Of a stretch of DNA of 64,000 nucleotides, positions 1 to 11,165 are shown one piece after another. The notes below the pieces were generated by a model. That model was not told the DNA's origin and did no database searches. It worked only from the letters and a program-made list of their open reading frames with translations. Position numbers and translations under genes: made by a program. Source of the stretch: Chaetorhynchus papuensis (lineage: Eukaryota; Chordata; Aves; Passeriformes; Rhipiduridae). The DNA is taken from contig VWYX01000204.1 in the NCBI GenBank assembly GCA_013396525.1, positions 636,467 through 700,466 on the forward strand, given 5' to 3'. Each line of letters starts with the position of its first letter. Position 1 is the stretch's first letter.

Positions 1-195
1 TATGCCAAATCAGGATTCTGAAGCACCTGCAAGTGGCCTTGACTACAGCATTGCACAGAAGTTTTTCCATAAGGTCTTATCTCCTGATATTATGTAACAC
101 ACTCTTTTTATTTTCAAGATGAAATTATTTTCTTGTGATCGTGATTGAGATCAAAAGCCAGCAGAAATGCAAACCCTAAATGATTAAGAGTGGTG

Positions 196-331
196 AAAAA
201 ACCCAAACAAAACAAAACAAAAAAAAACCAAAAAAAAATCAGCAACAACAACAACAAAAAAAACACAGACACACACAAAAAAACCCCATCACATAAACAA
301 CAAAAACAAACACGCATGCACACACGCAAAC
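196..331. repeat. A-rich low-complexity tract (CAAAA / CAA / CA units)
   Basis: Runs of AAAAC, CAA triplets and CACA dinucleotides with no fixed unit. This may be the decayed tail of a retroelement or a plain microsatellite. Confidence 0.8.
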
Positions 332-1409
332 ACAGAAAGGACTAATCCTGTGTGGTGCAACTGCACCATGGTAGATCTTTACTAGGCTTGGGGAAATATT
401 TTCTAATAGCAGTAACAGTGAGAGTCAAACACTGCCTGCCTGGTAAAGGATGATTCCCATTAGAAAAGGTAGAAAGAGAACATTAGACAAACAACTGTCA
501 GCACTGCTTTAGAAAGAATCAATTCTGCCTGGAAAAGCTACAGGCTAAATCAGCTCTTGTCTGAACTTATAGACCAAATATCAGTCATCCCATCCACACG
601 CCAGTCATGACTCTTGACACCACAAGGTAGACCATGAGCTGCATTTCAGACTGGGATGGCCGTCTAATGAGAGCTCAGTGTTTGTCAGCGTGTCCCGTGT
701 ATGCACACTCAGGAGCTAAGTGCTTTCACAGCACACCAGCCCAGACAATAAAGCCCTGATGCAGCCTCATCTTGTGGTGCTGCAGGACCACAGCTTGATT
801 TGCACGGCCAGCATCAAGCCAGACACTCTCAGGATTCCCTCCATAGATCTTCCCTTACCTCTGGGGCCTCCTGTGTGGAACACAGGGGTGAGAGCACACA
901 GTTGTGGTATTTCCACTATCAGCCCTGTACCCTGTCTCTTATCGTCCCATGCCTGTAGTCCTTCTCTTCACAACATCCTCTGTCTCCATTTATCTGGTTT
1001 TCTCTACACTAAATCATGTGAGTGATTAAACCACATGAAGCTAAGAAAAATTAAAAAAAAAAAAAAAAAACAACCAGCATCCAGTAAACCAGAAAAATTC
1101 CTGTTACAACTGAATTAGGTGAAATAAACTGCAGGCACTCCTCTTTAAGTTGAGGTGAAATAAGCCTGACAGTAACTTAGTACCAAAGGTTAGTAGCAGT
1201 GAAAATGCCAGATTATAGGACTACACAGTAACAGAGTACAACATAACACCTCAATATCCCTCTTTGATCAGAAGGTCATCTGTCCCAGAGGCTCATCTTG
1301 TATGATGGCGAGAAGTGGATATCTGTAGAACAGTTCAAAAGTAAAGGAAATAAGAAGCCATCCTTTCCAAGAATATTCTTTCAGTCTCCTAAAATGTGTG
1401 TGTCTGGGC

Positions 1410-1456
1410 TTCCAGCAACAAAATCTACATTTTATTTCCAGCAATAAAATCTACAT
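1410..1456. repeat. imperfect direct repeat, two 21-bp copies
   Basis: TTCCAGCAAYAAAATCTACA occurs twice with a period of 26 bp and one C/T difference at the Y. This is a small local duplication; no function is evident. Confidence 0.75.
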
Positions 1457-4354
1457 GTCATAAGGCTGCTGGCATGAACATTAGGCTTCTTCATTAAGTG
1501 AAGGGAAGATGATAGCCAAGGAGCAACACTTGGTACTTTTATTTCTTTCAGGAGTGGAAAATAGTAACAGCTGTGTCACTTTCCTGTATCAGGGAGGTTG
1601 TCAAAAGAGGACCTATTCAGAGTTCTACCACTTTCTTCTTTGTTGTTTAATATATATATATACCTAGGCAGTGCCAGGAGCTACACACAGGCTTTTTGCT
1701 GTGTTTTAACCCATGTGCAGTTTGAGGAGAGAACGCTCCCAACAGGCAGCAACACCTCAGCAGAGAAGACAAGCAGCAACAGCCAGGGCCTGTATTTCGC
1801 TGTTAATCTGCAGATGTTGGCAGACGGGACAACCATAGTCTTTGAAGATCCCAAGCTGCTGAAGACCCAGTCCCATCCTCTTTTTTCAGACAAAGAATAT
1901 TCAATGTCTCAAAATTTGCTTTCAGAAGGAATTTCTATGCGTCTGAAATCACAAATGACCTGAGTGTCTTTCATTTTGTATCTTTGTTCTCAGGCAACAA
2001 ATGATGTCCTGGGAGGAACACAACTTTTAGTTCTTATAAAAGCAGCTTGATGCAGTCCATGAATGAGGTGGTTTATATCCAAAGGAATTTCACGTATCAA
2101 CCCAACTATCAAAAATCACGACCATAGCAGGATGTTAATGCCCTCAATATAAAAATACAATAAGGTGTTGTGGTTGTCATGGTGACTTTCCCTCACACTG
2201 GGCACTTGCAGCAACTTGAGAATAATGATTCAGAAGTTGAAAAGCAAGGTGCTGTTCCAGAGGGAGATATTCTTAAAAACCCCTTTTTCTTTGTGTTAAA
2301 TAAATTTCTTTTTTCAGATTGTCTGTTCTGATTTATTATTGCGGTTTAAAAATAATAGAATGAATGTACTTGAATCCCAATCCCCTTTTTTGTAAAGAAG
2401 AAAATCCTCTCTTTATGCTTCCTGCCAACAGATCTCATCTTCCTCAGTCTATGAGTTTTCACAAAGTTTTCCTTCTCAAAAGACTTCAGGGACCTCTTGT
2501 ATTTCTTGCGCACAACATAAAAATGTATTGCATAGTTCAGTTGAAGAACACTAAAGCATAACAAATAATGGTTTCTTTTGAAATAATTGGCAAGATTTTT
2601 TAAGCTGGAAAAGTAAGAGGGACAAACTATTTTCTCCCTTCAGAGAAAAGATGGGGATGCGTGTACAGTGGTGTCAGAATCACTTATAACAGTTTCAACT
2701 CTATTATAAGGGTGACCCTGCAACTCGTCCAGATTTCTGTGATGATGCATCTCTTTGAAAAATTCACTAAGTTCTTAGATGTCCTCTAAACAATGTCACT
2801 GAAGATATGTGTCTCTCTGTGTTACCAGAACTCTCCAAGGTGTGACTTTGTTTCCTGGCTGGCCTCTGCAGGATGACCAAAGCTAATGCTGCACAGGTGG
2901 AGAGGCTCCTGCCAAACGCAAGTTTGCATAGCCATGGCCGTAACAGCCGCATGTTTGTCTGACATTTGCCAGCATGGGTGAGGCTGTTACCAGGAACACA
3001 AACACAGCATAGAAATCCTTCACTGAATATAGGATTTAGGATCACTACTTGCAAGCTGTTGAGGAACATATCTAGTGCAGGTAGCTCAGGCTGCAGCTGC
3101 AGTGGGAGCTGCAGGTTGAGCTCTGGGTGGGAGCCCGAGGCAAGAGGCCATGAACTGCCAGCCCTTGGCACAGGAAAGGGCACAGGGACCTGTGGCACCA
3201 GCCAGGGAACCGGACACTGAGACACAGCAGGGGCTGAGGACTCAAGTAGGAAGAAGGCAGACTTTCACACACACAGACTGAGGAATAAAAGCCTAGGTAA
3301 TCCTTTGTTCAGGGTCCCTCCTTGGAGGCACCGGCTCGAGCTGTGATCCTTATTCTGCACGAGGATTAAATTCAGGATCCAGAGATCTGAGACTCTGCTA
3401 TGGGAAACATGGAGTCAAGCCAGTAAGGAAATCATGTCCGCTGTATGAGTGTGGGGTGTGTAAGGAGTCAGATAAGACATCCATCAGGTCACCAGAACCA
3501 CCCATTGTGAAAGGGTCTTGGTTCCAGCTCAGGTGGTGTAAGCATAACTGCCAGAGTGGTCCCTGGATGGTCAGACAGGGAAGTTTCCTTAAAAAAGTCA
3601 GGGGTAATCTGATGATCTATGTCCCAAGAGTTCTGTATAAAAAGGTAACCTCTCCTGTGGTGTGGCACAGTGACTGGGAAAAGGAGAGCCTTGCCTTGTG
3701 CTATTTCACCCAAAGCTGGGTGACCAGTGCAGAGATGAAAGGAAGGATGAGGCTGAGTCCTTCACAGAGCTGTTATTCTGTACCTGAAGGCATCTTTAAT
3801 ACCCATGTCCTCTCCTGGCAGGGATGAACTCAGGGACATGCAACAGGTTGTCAGCTTGTGTGGGAGCAGCTGTTTCCCAAAATATCCCCAAACTGAAACA
3901 TTCACGCTTAAGTCGCCTTGGCACTTGACTTGTCAAGATGCAATCATCCAGGGAGATTTTTCAGGCTCCTCACAGGAAGGGGCTAATAAATCTATCCCAT
4001 TGCAAAGGGGAGGTTGAGAATCACCCTCCCACAAACAAATACTTCTCAGCAGCAACAGAGTCAGATAGCAGGAAACAAGGCCACCCCACAGTTTCCATAC
4101 TGGAATGCTGTTTTGAGCCCTAGCTCAGAGCACTGGTTGTTTTACCAACAGTGAAGTAACAAACTGGTGTCAGGATTACACTTACCTGGGGAGTGATTTT
4201 CCAGGTCCAGCACTTTGCTCTGGCTAGTGCTTGGAGAAGTAAGAAGCAGTGGGGACACAAGCATGCCAGGAGCCAGCCTCAGTCAGAGATCACAAGACCA
4301 CCACTGCAGAAAAAAAGCTTCCAATTCAGTAGGAATTACGCAGTGACCAATATT

Positions 4355-5525
4355 ACGGAATCAAAGAATCACCAAGGTTAGAAGAGATCTTCAAGATTAT
4401 CTGTCCAACCATCAACCTAGCACTACCATAATCACCCCAGACCATATTTAGATTTCAGAAGTGCCACATCCAGATGCCACTTGAACACTTGAAGAGACAG
4501 TGGCACCACCACCTCCCTGGGCAATCTATTCCAACGCCTAACCACTGTTTCCATTACAAAAGTTTCTAGTATCTAATCTGAACCTCCTCTGGTGCATCTT
4601 GAGACCATTTCCTCTTGCCCTTTCACCTGAGACATGGCAGAACAGACTGACCCCCTTGCTGCAACCTCTTTTCAGATACTTGTAGAGAGAAGTAAAGTCC
4701 TTCCTCAGCCTCCTCCAGGCTAAACACTCTCAGGTCCCTCAGCTGCTCCTCATGAAACAGGTTTCCTAGACTATTTACCATTTTTGTTGCCCTTCTCTGG
4801 AGATGCTCCAGCACTTCAATGTTCTCCTCATAGCTAAGGGCCCAGAACTGGACACAGCACTCGAGGTGTGGCCTCACCAGTGCCAGTACTGGGGGACAAC
4901 CACTTCCCTGGTCCTGCTGGCCACGCCATTGCTGATACAGGCCAGGATGCCATTGGCCTTCTCGGCCACCTGAGCACACTGCTGGCTCATGTTCAGGATC
5001 CAGCACTTCACCCTGTTGAACCTCATACCACTGGCCTTGGCCCAAAGATACAGCCTGTCCAGATCCCTCTGCAGAGCCCTCCTACACTACAGCAGATCAA
5101 TACTCCCACCCAACCTGGTGACACCTGCAAACTGACTGAGGGGGCACTCGACCCCCTCATCCAGATCATCAATAAAGATATTTAACAGGGCTGGCCCTAA
5201 TACTGAGCCCTGGGGAACACCAGTAGAAACCAGCCCCCAGCTGGATTTAGTTCCATTCACCACCACTCTCTGGGGCTGGACTTCCAGCCAGTTTTTCACT
5301 CCAAGAAGAGTGCATCCATCCAAGCCATGAAGCAGACAATTTCTCCAGGAGAATGCTGGGGGAGACAGTGTCAAATGCTCTACTGAACTCCACACAGCAC
5401 CCACAGCCTTTCCCCCCACCCACTAAGTGGGTCACTTTATCATAGAAGGACACCAGGTTGGTCAAGCAGGACCTGCCATTCCTAAATATGTGCTGACAGG
5501 GCCTGTTTCCCTGACTGTTCTGCAT
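4355..5525 (-). mobile_element. CR1 LINE fragment, minus strand, 5'-truncated
   Basis: Read on the minus strand, this gives the C-terminal half of the CR1 reverse transcriptase and the 3' end. Recognisable blocks are SCLTNLVSFYDKVTHLV, AFDTVSPSILLEKL, VPQGSVLGPALLNIFIDDLD, and later LVRPHLECCVQFWA with LEHLQRRATKMV. The 3' end lies near 4355-4400, with the usual phrase for CR1 tails in reverse. Stops and indels show it is dead. It meets another CR1 piece at about 5525-5533. Confidence 0.88.
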
Positions 5526-5532
5526 GTGCTAT

Positions 5533-6480
5533 TCTGGACTTGTTCCAAAAGGTCCCTGTCCTTCCTGTGCTGGGACCCCAGAGCTGGGTGCAGTGTTCCA
5601 GGCGGGGTCTCACCAGAGCAGAGCAGAGGGGCAGAATCCCCTCCCTCCCCTACTGCCCACGCTGCTTTGGGTGCAGCCCAGGACACGTTTGGCTCTCTGG
5701 GCTGGGAGTGCCCATGGCTGGGTCATGTCCAGCCTCTCATCCCCCAGCACCCCCAATTCCTTCTCACAGGGCTGCTCTGCATCTGTTCATCCCCAGCCTG
5801 TGCTGGTACAGGGGGTTGTCCTGACCCAGGTGCAGCACCTGGCACTTGATCTTGTTAAACTGCATGAGAATCCCATGGACCCCTTCTCAAGCTTGTCCAA
5901 GTGCCTCTAGATGGCATCCTGTCCTTTAGGATTCTCAACCACATCACTCAGCTTGGTGTCGCCTGCAAATTTACTGAGGATCTGTGCCATTAATGAAGAT
6001 ACTAAATAATGCTGGTACCAGGATGGACCCCTGAGGGACCTCTTGTCACTGATGTCATTTGGGACTCTGACCACTACACTCTGGATGTGACTGTCCAACC
6101 ACTTTCCTCTCCAATAGTCCACTCATCAAAACCACGTCTCTCAAATGTCAAGACAAGGATGGTGTGGGAGGCCATGTCAAAGGCTTTACAGAAATCCTGA
6201 TAAATGACATTGATAACCCTTCCCTTGTCCACCAGCGGAGTCACGCCATCTCATAGGAGGTCAGGCAGGACTTGCCCTCGGTAAAGCCGTGCTGGCTGTC
6301 CCAAATCACATCCCTGTCCTCCACGTGACTCAGCACAGCTTCCAGCAGGATCTGTTCCATGATCTTCCCAGGCACAGAGGTGAGGCTGGCAGGCCAGTTG
6401 TTCCCAGGGTCCTCCTTTCTACCCTTTTTAAAGATGAGTACAATGTCTTCCCTTTTACAGTCAGCTGGCACTTCACCTGA
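5533..6480 (-). mobile_element. CR1 LINE fragment, minus strand, lacking its 3' end
   Basis: The minus strand reads CR1 reverse transcriptase from the block FKKGRKEDPGNNWPASLTSV and VPGKIMEQILLEAVLSHVED (6240-6470) down to the segment LVRPHL...DLLEQVQ (5540-5690). The 3' terminal portion is missing, and a second CR1 copy adjoins at 5525. Positions 5550-5860 are nearly identical to 27382-27692. Frames are broken, so this is a relic. Confidence 0.85.
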
Positions 6481-6484
6481 CCAG

Positions 6485-7685
6485 TGCTGAGCTCTGGTCT
6501 GGTTCCCTGGATCATCATTCTGACCCTTCTTTTCAGCAGATAAGTTCTACAAACCTGTAACCTAACATGAGGCCAAATCTCTGCAGGTGTACCTTTCAAG
6601 GCTACAGAAACAAGACTCATAAGGGGACTTTGCAGATCATCAAAACCAATCCAGCTATCATGGGAAAACATACTATTGAATCCTTTTCTGATTCTTCAGA
6701 AGGGAAATGAGCCTTATGTCGTCTTTCACCATTTTCTTAGCCATGATAACAGCACCTAAGAACTGACAAACTAACTGCCGCAAGACATTGCAGAGAGACC
6801 ATATAAGCTATTTTCGAGGTCTTCATCACAGTCAAAATATGGGTCTGGAATTAAATCTGATTATGAGGTCACCTGTCAAAATTTATGCTTAAAAGAAACT
6901 GCCCACTTACTTCTTACTTTCTGCTACCACCGTAAAAACTGGCTCTTCTGTTGTATGAGCAAAAAGCATACTTTCAAACACATGGAGAAGTAGAATCAGG
7001 AGGGTGGTCTGGGTTAGTGCCTTGGACAACCTCTTCAGCTTAGAATCCCAGTCTATACCAGTTTAACGTGTTTGTGAAATCACAGCCAACGTCTCACGGG
7101 TTTATCTAATACAAGAAAAGTCTGTACAAGAAAGACAGGGAAAAAAGACAATTAGAGTGTCTATAATAGGTAGATTTTAAAACATCAGTTCAGTTTCACT
7201 GAATTGATTCCCCCTGAAATTCAGGTGCCAATTTCAGACAACGCCGAGCTCAAAGCTGTGTGAGGAAGAACGAATCTGAACAAGGCTATCACAAATGCAG
7301 TTAATAGCCTCTAAACAATGATTTAGATCAGCACTGAGATCACCATCTGCTATGTTTAGCTTATTCAAACTCTACCTTCACATGGAAAGTGAGAGCAAAG
7401 GATCATACAACCACTGTTTTGATAAACCCTTTCTTGGACTTCATAAATTTTGAAACAATGTAATTCAGCTGTAGCATTTTGCTCCTGAGTATCCCTTGCT
7501 TGCTGAGAATTTTCTCTTTAATGCAGGTAGTTTGACTGAAATAGTTGTTTCTGACTTTCCTGCAGGTTTAAAATATCTATGACAGTGTTTCCATTACACT
7601 GCACTTAGAAAGGCAGAATACATGAGGAGAAAAAAATATCTTTAGACCACAATACTGCAGGAAAGGGAAGGTTTTGGGACAAGTC
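6485..7685. other. intergenic, nothing recognised
   Basis: AT-rich sequence with no clear repeat, open frame or RNA gene. Confidence 0.5.
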
Positions 7686-7689
7686 CTTC

Positions 7690-7950
7690 TTCACTTTAGG
7701 ACAGTCATTTCAAGAGACAGAGAACACAACAGAGACAGGAAATGAAGAGACAGAGAGGGGCACAGGGGGACGGTGAGAGGAGAAAGAGAAAGGAAAGATG
7801 AGGGGCCAAAGAGTCTGTGACAGGGTGACAGAGGAAGATAAAAGCACAGGTTAGAAAGAGTAAAAAAGCAAAGAGAGAAAGACAAGACAGGCTGTGAATG
7901 AAAAGAAAGACAGAGAGATCCAGAGTGGGAGAGAATGTGAGACAGAAAAT
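7690..7950. repeat. purine-rich (GA) low-complexity tract
   Basis: About 260 bp of the plus strand is strongly purine-biased, with irregular AGAGACAG, GAAAGA and GGGGCACAGG units. The opposite strand gives a Ser/Leu/Phe-rich pseudo-frame that has no other support. Degenerate (GA)n origin is likely. Confidence 0.75.
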
Positions 7951-8889
7951 TAATACACCACAGCAAATTCTTTGGCGTTCCCTTTTTATCAAGTAATACC
8001 ATCTCTGGAAATTGCTCACATTCCTTCATAAATGCCTGAGAGTGTACTTCTTTTTCTAATTATTTCTCTATATTTCAGCATTCTTCCACAGCACATTTTG
8101 TGTAAACCTATTAAAGTTCAACCTCTTTTTCCATAAATACTACTGATCAGCCTTCAAACTCCATTTATGGAGATTAATTTTTACTTTTATATGTAATGAT
8201 CTATTTTTAGATCTCTTTCTTTTCAGAGATCAAGCATGCATATCATCCAAAATTCTCATAAACTCTGTGCACTATTTCAGTCACCTGAGAGAAAACTCAA
8301 ATATTCCTATAGGATCTTCAGGACTGATCAAAGAGGGCTGTGAATATCTACAGTGAATCGAGATTAGGTACAGAAAACTCAGAAGCACGTGCAAAAAATA
8401 ATGAGGTTTTCATTATCACTTCACAGACAATTCATGAACTAGAGTGGGGGGGAAATGAGTTTACTTTATTATATAGATTTTACACTGTAAATCATTATTT
8501 ACTTATATCTGGAAGATACAGCACTGGCAGCGAGAAATAACAGGTGGATATTAAAGAGCATTAGAAGGAATATCAGCTCCCTCTATGGAGCATAGCCAAT
8601 AATTCAGAGTAAATATTATAGTTGAGGAACTTTATTTTCTTCTTCTGTTTGCAAATTGCTTTGAGCAGCTTATAGGTAATTACAGTTAAAGTCATGTTCT
8701 GCCCATCTAGCCTAGTAATGGGGAAGGCTTTTTAGGCCCAAGATTTTTCTTCTTTTTCTTTTTTCCACAGTAAACAGAGATATCGAGGAATTTGGTTGTG
8801 GTCTGGGTTTTTTTTTCAAAACGTAATCTTACGATATTTTGTGAACTATTTTAGGCTGCAAAACCATATATGTGAGAAATATTTTAATC
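7951..8889. other. intergenic, nothing recognised
   Basis: AT-rich sequence without repeats or frames that I can assign. Confidence 0.5.
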
Positions 8890-9145
8890 TGCCAGGGCGA
8901 CTAACCTGAAGCATGTCAGGAGTTACTACAGACCTTGGAGGCAAGGGTCAAGAATTGTCTTTGTAAGCGGACGTGCCAGCCTGGTGAGGAGTGCTTTGAA
9001 CTAGGTGTGTCTGGGAGGGTTCACCTGAAAGGAAGAGGGGGCACGAGGGGCTGACAAATGAGGGGGGCAGAATGACAGGACAATGGATCCCACAACACAG
9101 CTGGCCTTGGCCACACAGGCACTCCGCTGGCTCATGGACCACCAG
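8890..9145 (+). mobile_element. possible CR1 ORF1-end fragment
   Basis: A stretch around 8980-9010 resembles the CR1 junction where ORF1 ends ('gaggagtgctttgaactagg', compared with the usual 'gagggctttaaactag'). It lies 5' of, and in the same orientation as, the CR1 body at 9570-11165, so it may belong to the same old insertion. This rests on a short match. Confidence 0.3.
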
Positions 9146-9569
9146 GACGTTAACTGCCCTTGAGATCAGTCTGATGACTCTGTGGCTCTATGTAGAAACA
9201 CAGATGAATGAATATTGTTTTCCTTAAGATTCAAGTGAAAACAAGGAGCAAGTTTTCCTGTAGCTTCTCTACACCAATAAGTGATCAACTATTTATTGTT
9301 CCTTGTAACATAAAATCGTAAGAAAATGTCATCCCCACCCTAAACACCATTTAAGCCTGAGGCAGGAAACAACTTGGGGGTCAGCAACAAAATATTTTTA
9401 GGTCGTGAGTTCCAACAGCTGGGGTCTCAGTATAACACCAGCTTCATCAGTGTTTAAAGTATTCATTTTAGCTTCCTCTCAAGCATTGAGAAACCTCCTC
9501 TGTGAGGAGGATGAGGAACAGTAGGAATTGTGACCAGACAAGAATATACAGATGATATATGATCATGCA

Positions 9570-11165
9570 GGAGTGGGAATAGAAAAGCCAAAGGCTACCT
9601 GGAGTTGAATTTGATCAAGAATGGTATATAAATGAAACCAAGACAAAGAAAATGTGGGCTTGTCACTAGATGGAGCAGAGACCATGATAGAAAAGCAAAA
9701 GGCCAAGGTACACAAAGCCTCTCTTGCCTCAGCCTTTACTGGTAAGACCAGCATTCAGGAATCCTAGATTTCTGAGACCAGAAAGAAAATTTGAGCAGGG
9801 AAGACTATAGGAAACAGACAAATTGGACATGCACAAGTCTGTGGGACTTGACAGCTTGCACTCACAAGTGCTGAGGGAAGGTGAAGATATCATTGAGAGA
9901 CTCCACTTGGCTGTCCTAAGAGGGCAGATGGGAGAGTTTCCAAGGATTGGCAGAGAAAAAAGTCAATCCTGTCTTCAAGAAGGGAAAGAAGAATGAGTCA
10001 GAGAAGCAGAGGACAGACCAGCTCTTCTCAGTCCCTGGAAGGTGATGGAAACCATCTCTAGACACACGAACGATGAAGAGGTGATCAGGAGTAGTCAGTG
10101 TGGACTTACAAAGTGGGAGTCATGTTTAACTAATTTGATAGTCTTCTCCAACAAGTTGAATAGCTTGGTGGATGAGGGGAGCACAGTGAACATTGTTTAT
10201 CTTGGCTTAGGCTGGCTTTGGACACAGTGTCCCATAATATCCTAAAAGAGAAACTAGAAAAAAAACAACCAGGTTAAATAAGTGGGTACTGAAGTAGATT
10301 AAAATCTGGTCAAAGAGCTGGCCCAGAGGGTTGCGGACAAAGTCCATCTGGATGCTGATCACTAGTCATGTATGCCCTGGGAGGGTAAAATTGCTGGTTG
10401 AACTAGCAATAGTGTTTAATATCTTCATGAATGCTCTAGACAATTAGGTAGACTGCACCTGCATGAAGTTTGCAGAACAGAAAAAAGTGTGAGAGGTAGC
10501 TAATACACCAGATGTCTGTGTTGCCATACAGAAGGGCATGGACAGACTGCAGAAACAGGACAGCAAGAACCTCATGAAGCTCAACAGAGGGAAACGTGAA
10601 GTTCTGAGTCTGACGTAGAGTAACCCTGTGCACCTGAGTGTGGGGACAGAGGTGATTCTTCCACCCCTACTCAGCACTGGTGATGCCACAGCTGGAGCAG
10701 TATAGCCTCCTCTGGGCTACACAGTATGAGACAGACATGGACATGCTGAAAAGAGTCCAAAAACACGCCAACAGGGTGATTAAGGAAGTGGGCCATGCGT
10801 CATGTGAGGGAAGTCTGAACAAGCTAGGACTGTTCAGTCTGGAGAAGAGAAGGTTTGTGAATAAATACCTCATGAGGGGACTAGAGAACACAGAGCAAAA
10901 CTCTGTTCAGTGATGCTGATAAGACAAAAGACAATGCACACAATTTAAAGCGCATTACGTTCTACTGCACACAAGAGCATAATTTTTAGCTGTGAGGTGG
11001 CTCAACCACTGGGACAGGTTGTCCAGAGAAATTTGGAATCTTAGTCCCTGAAGCTCTTCAAAATCTCCCTGGACACAGTCCTGGGAAACCTGTTTCATAG
11101 GCAGAGGGGTTGGAGTGGATCATCTCAAGTGATGTGTGACAGCCTCAACACTTCTGTGAACAGCT
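9570..11165 (+). mobile_element. CR1 LINE fragment, plus strand, old
   Basis: Plus-strand CR1 ORF2 relic. Blocks in order: the 'caaaggccaaggta...cctcagcctttactggtaagaccag' region before the RT; FKKGKKNES near 9975; SSQCGLTKWESCLTNLIVF (about 10095); a decayed FADD-region near 10460; LLWATQYETDMDMLKRVQKH with LFSLEKRRF (10705-10855). The 3' terminal noncoding part ends near 11165. Many stops and indels indicate an old copy. Confidence 0.85.

Larger units (their letters stand above)
1..4350. other. intergenic, no gene recognised
   Basis: No open frame here resembles a known protein. Contents are an A/CA-rich tract (about 196-331), an A18 run (1053-1070), a short TA run near 1650, and an imperfect 21-bp direct repeat (1410-1430 and 1436-1456). 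The rest is unremarkable single-copy-looking sequence. Confidence 0.6.

Noticed and set aside
2767..3225. Minus-strand 152-codon frame
   Set aside because: No recognisable domain, Pro/Val low-complexity start; overlaps an equally open frame on the other strand.
5427..5910. Plus-strand frames of 90-140 codons
   Set aside because: They lie opposite minus-strand CR1 reverse transcriptase sequence and recur at 27330-27796, opposite the matching CR1 copy.
7691..8029. Minus-strand Ser/Leu/Phe-rich frames that look like membrane proteins
   Set aside because: Complement of the purine-rich tract; composition artefact.
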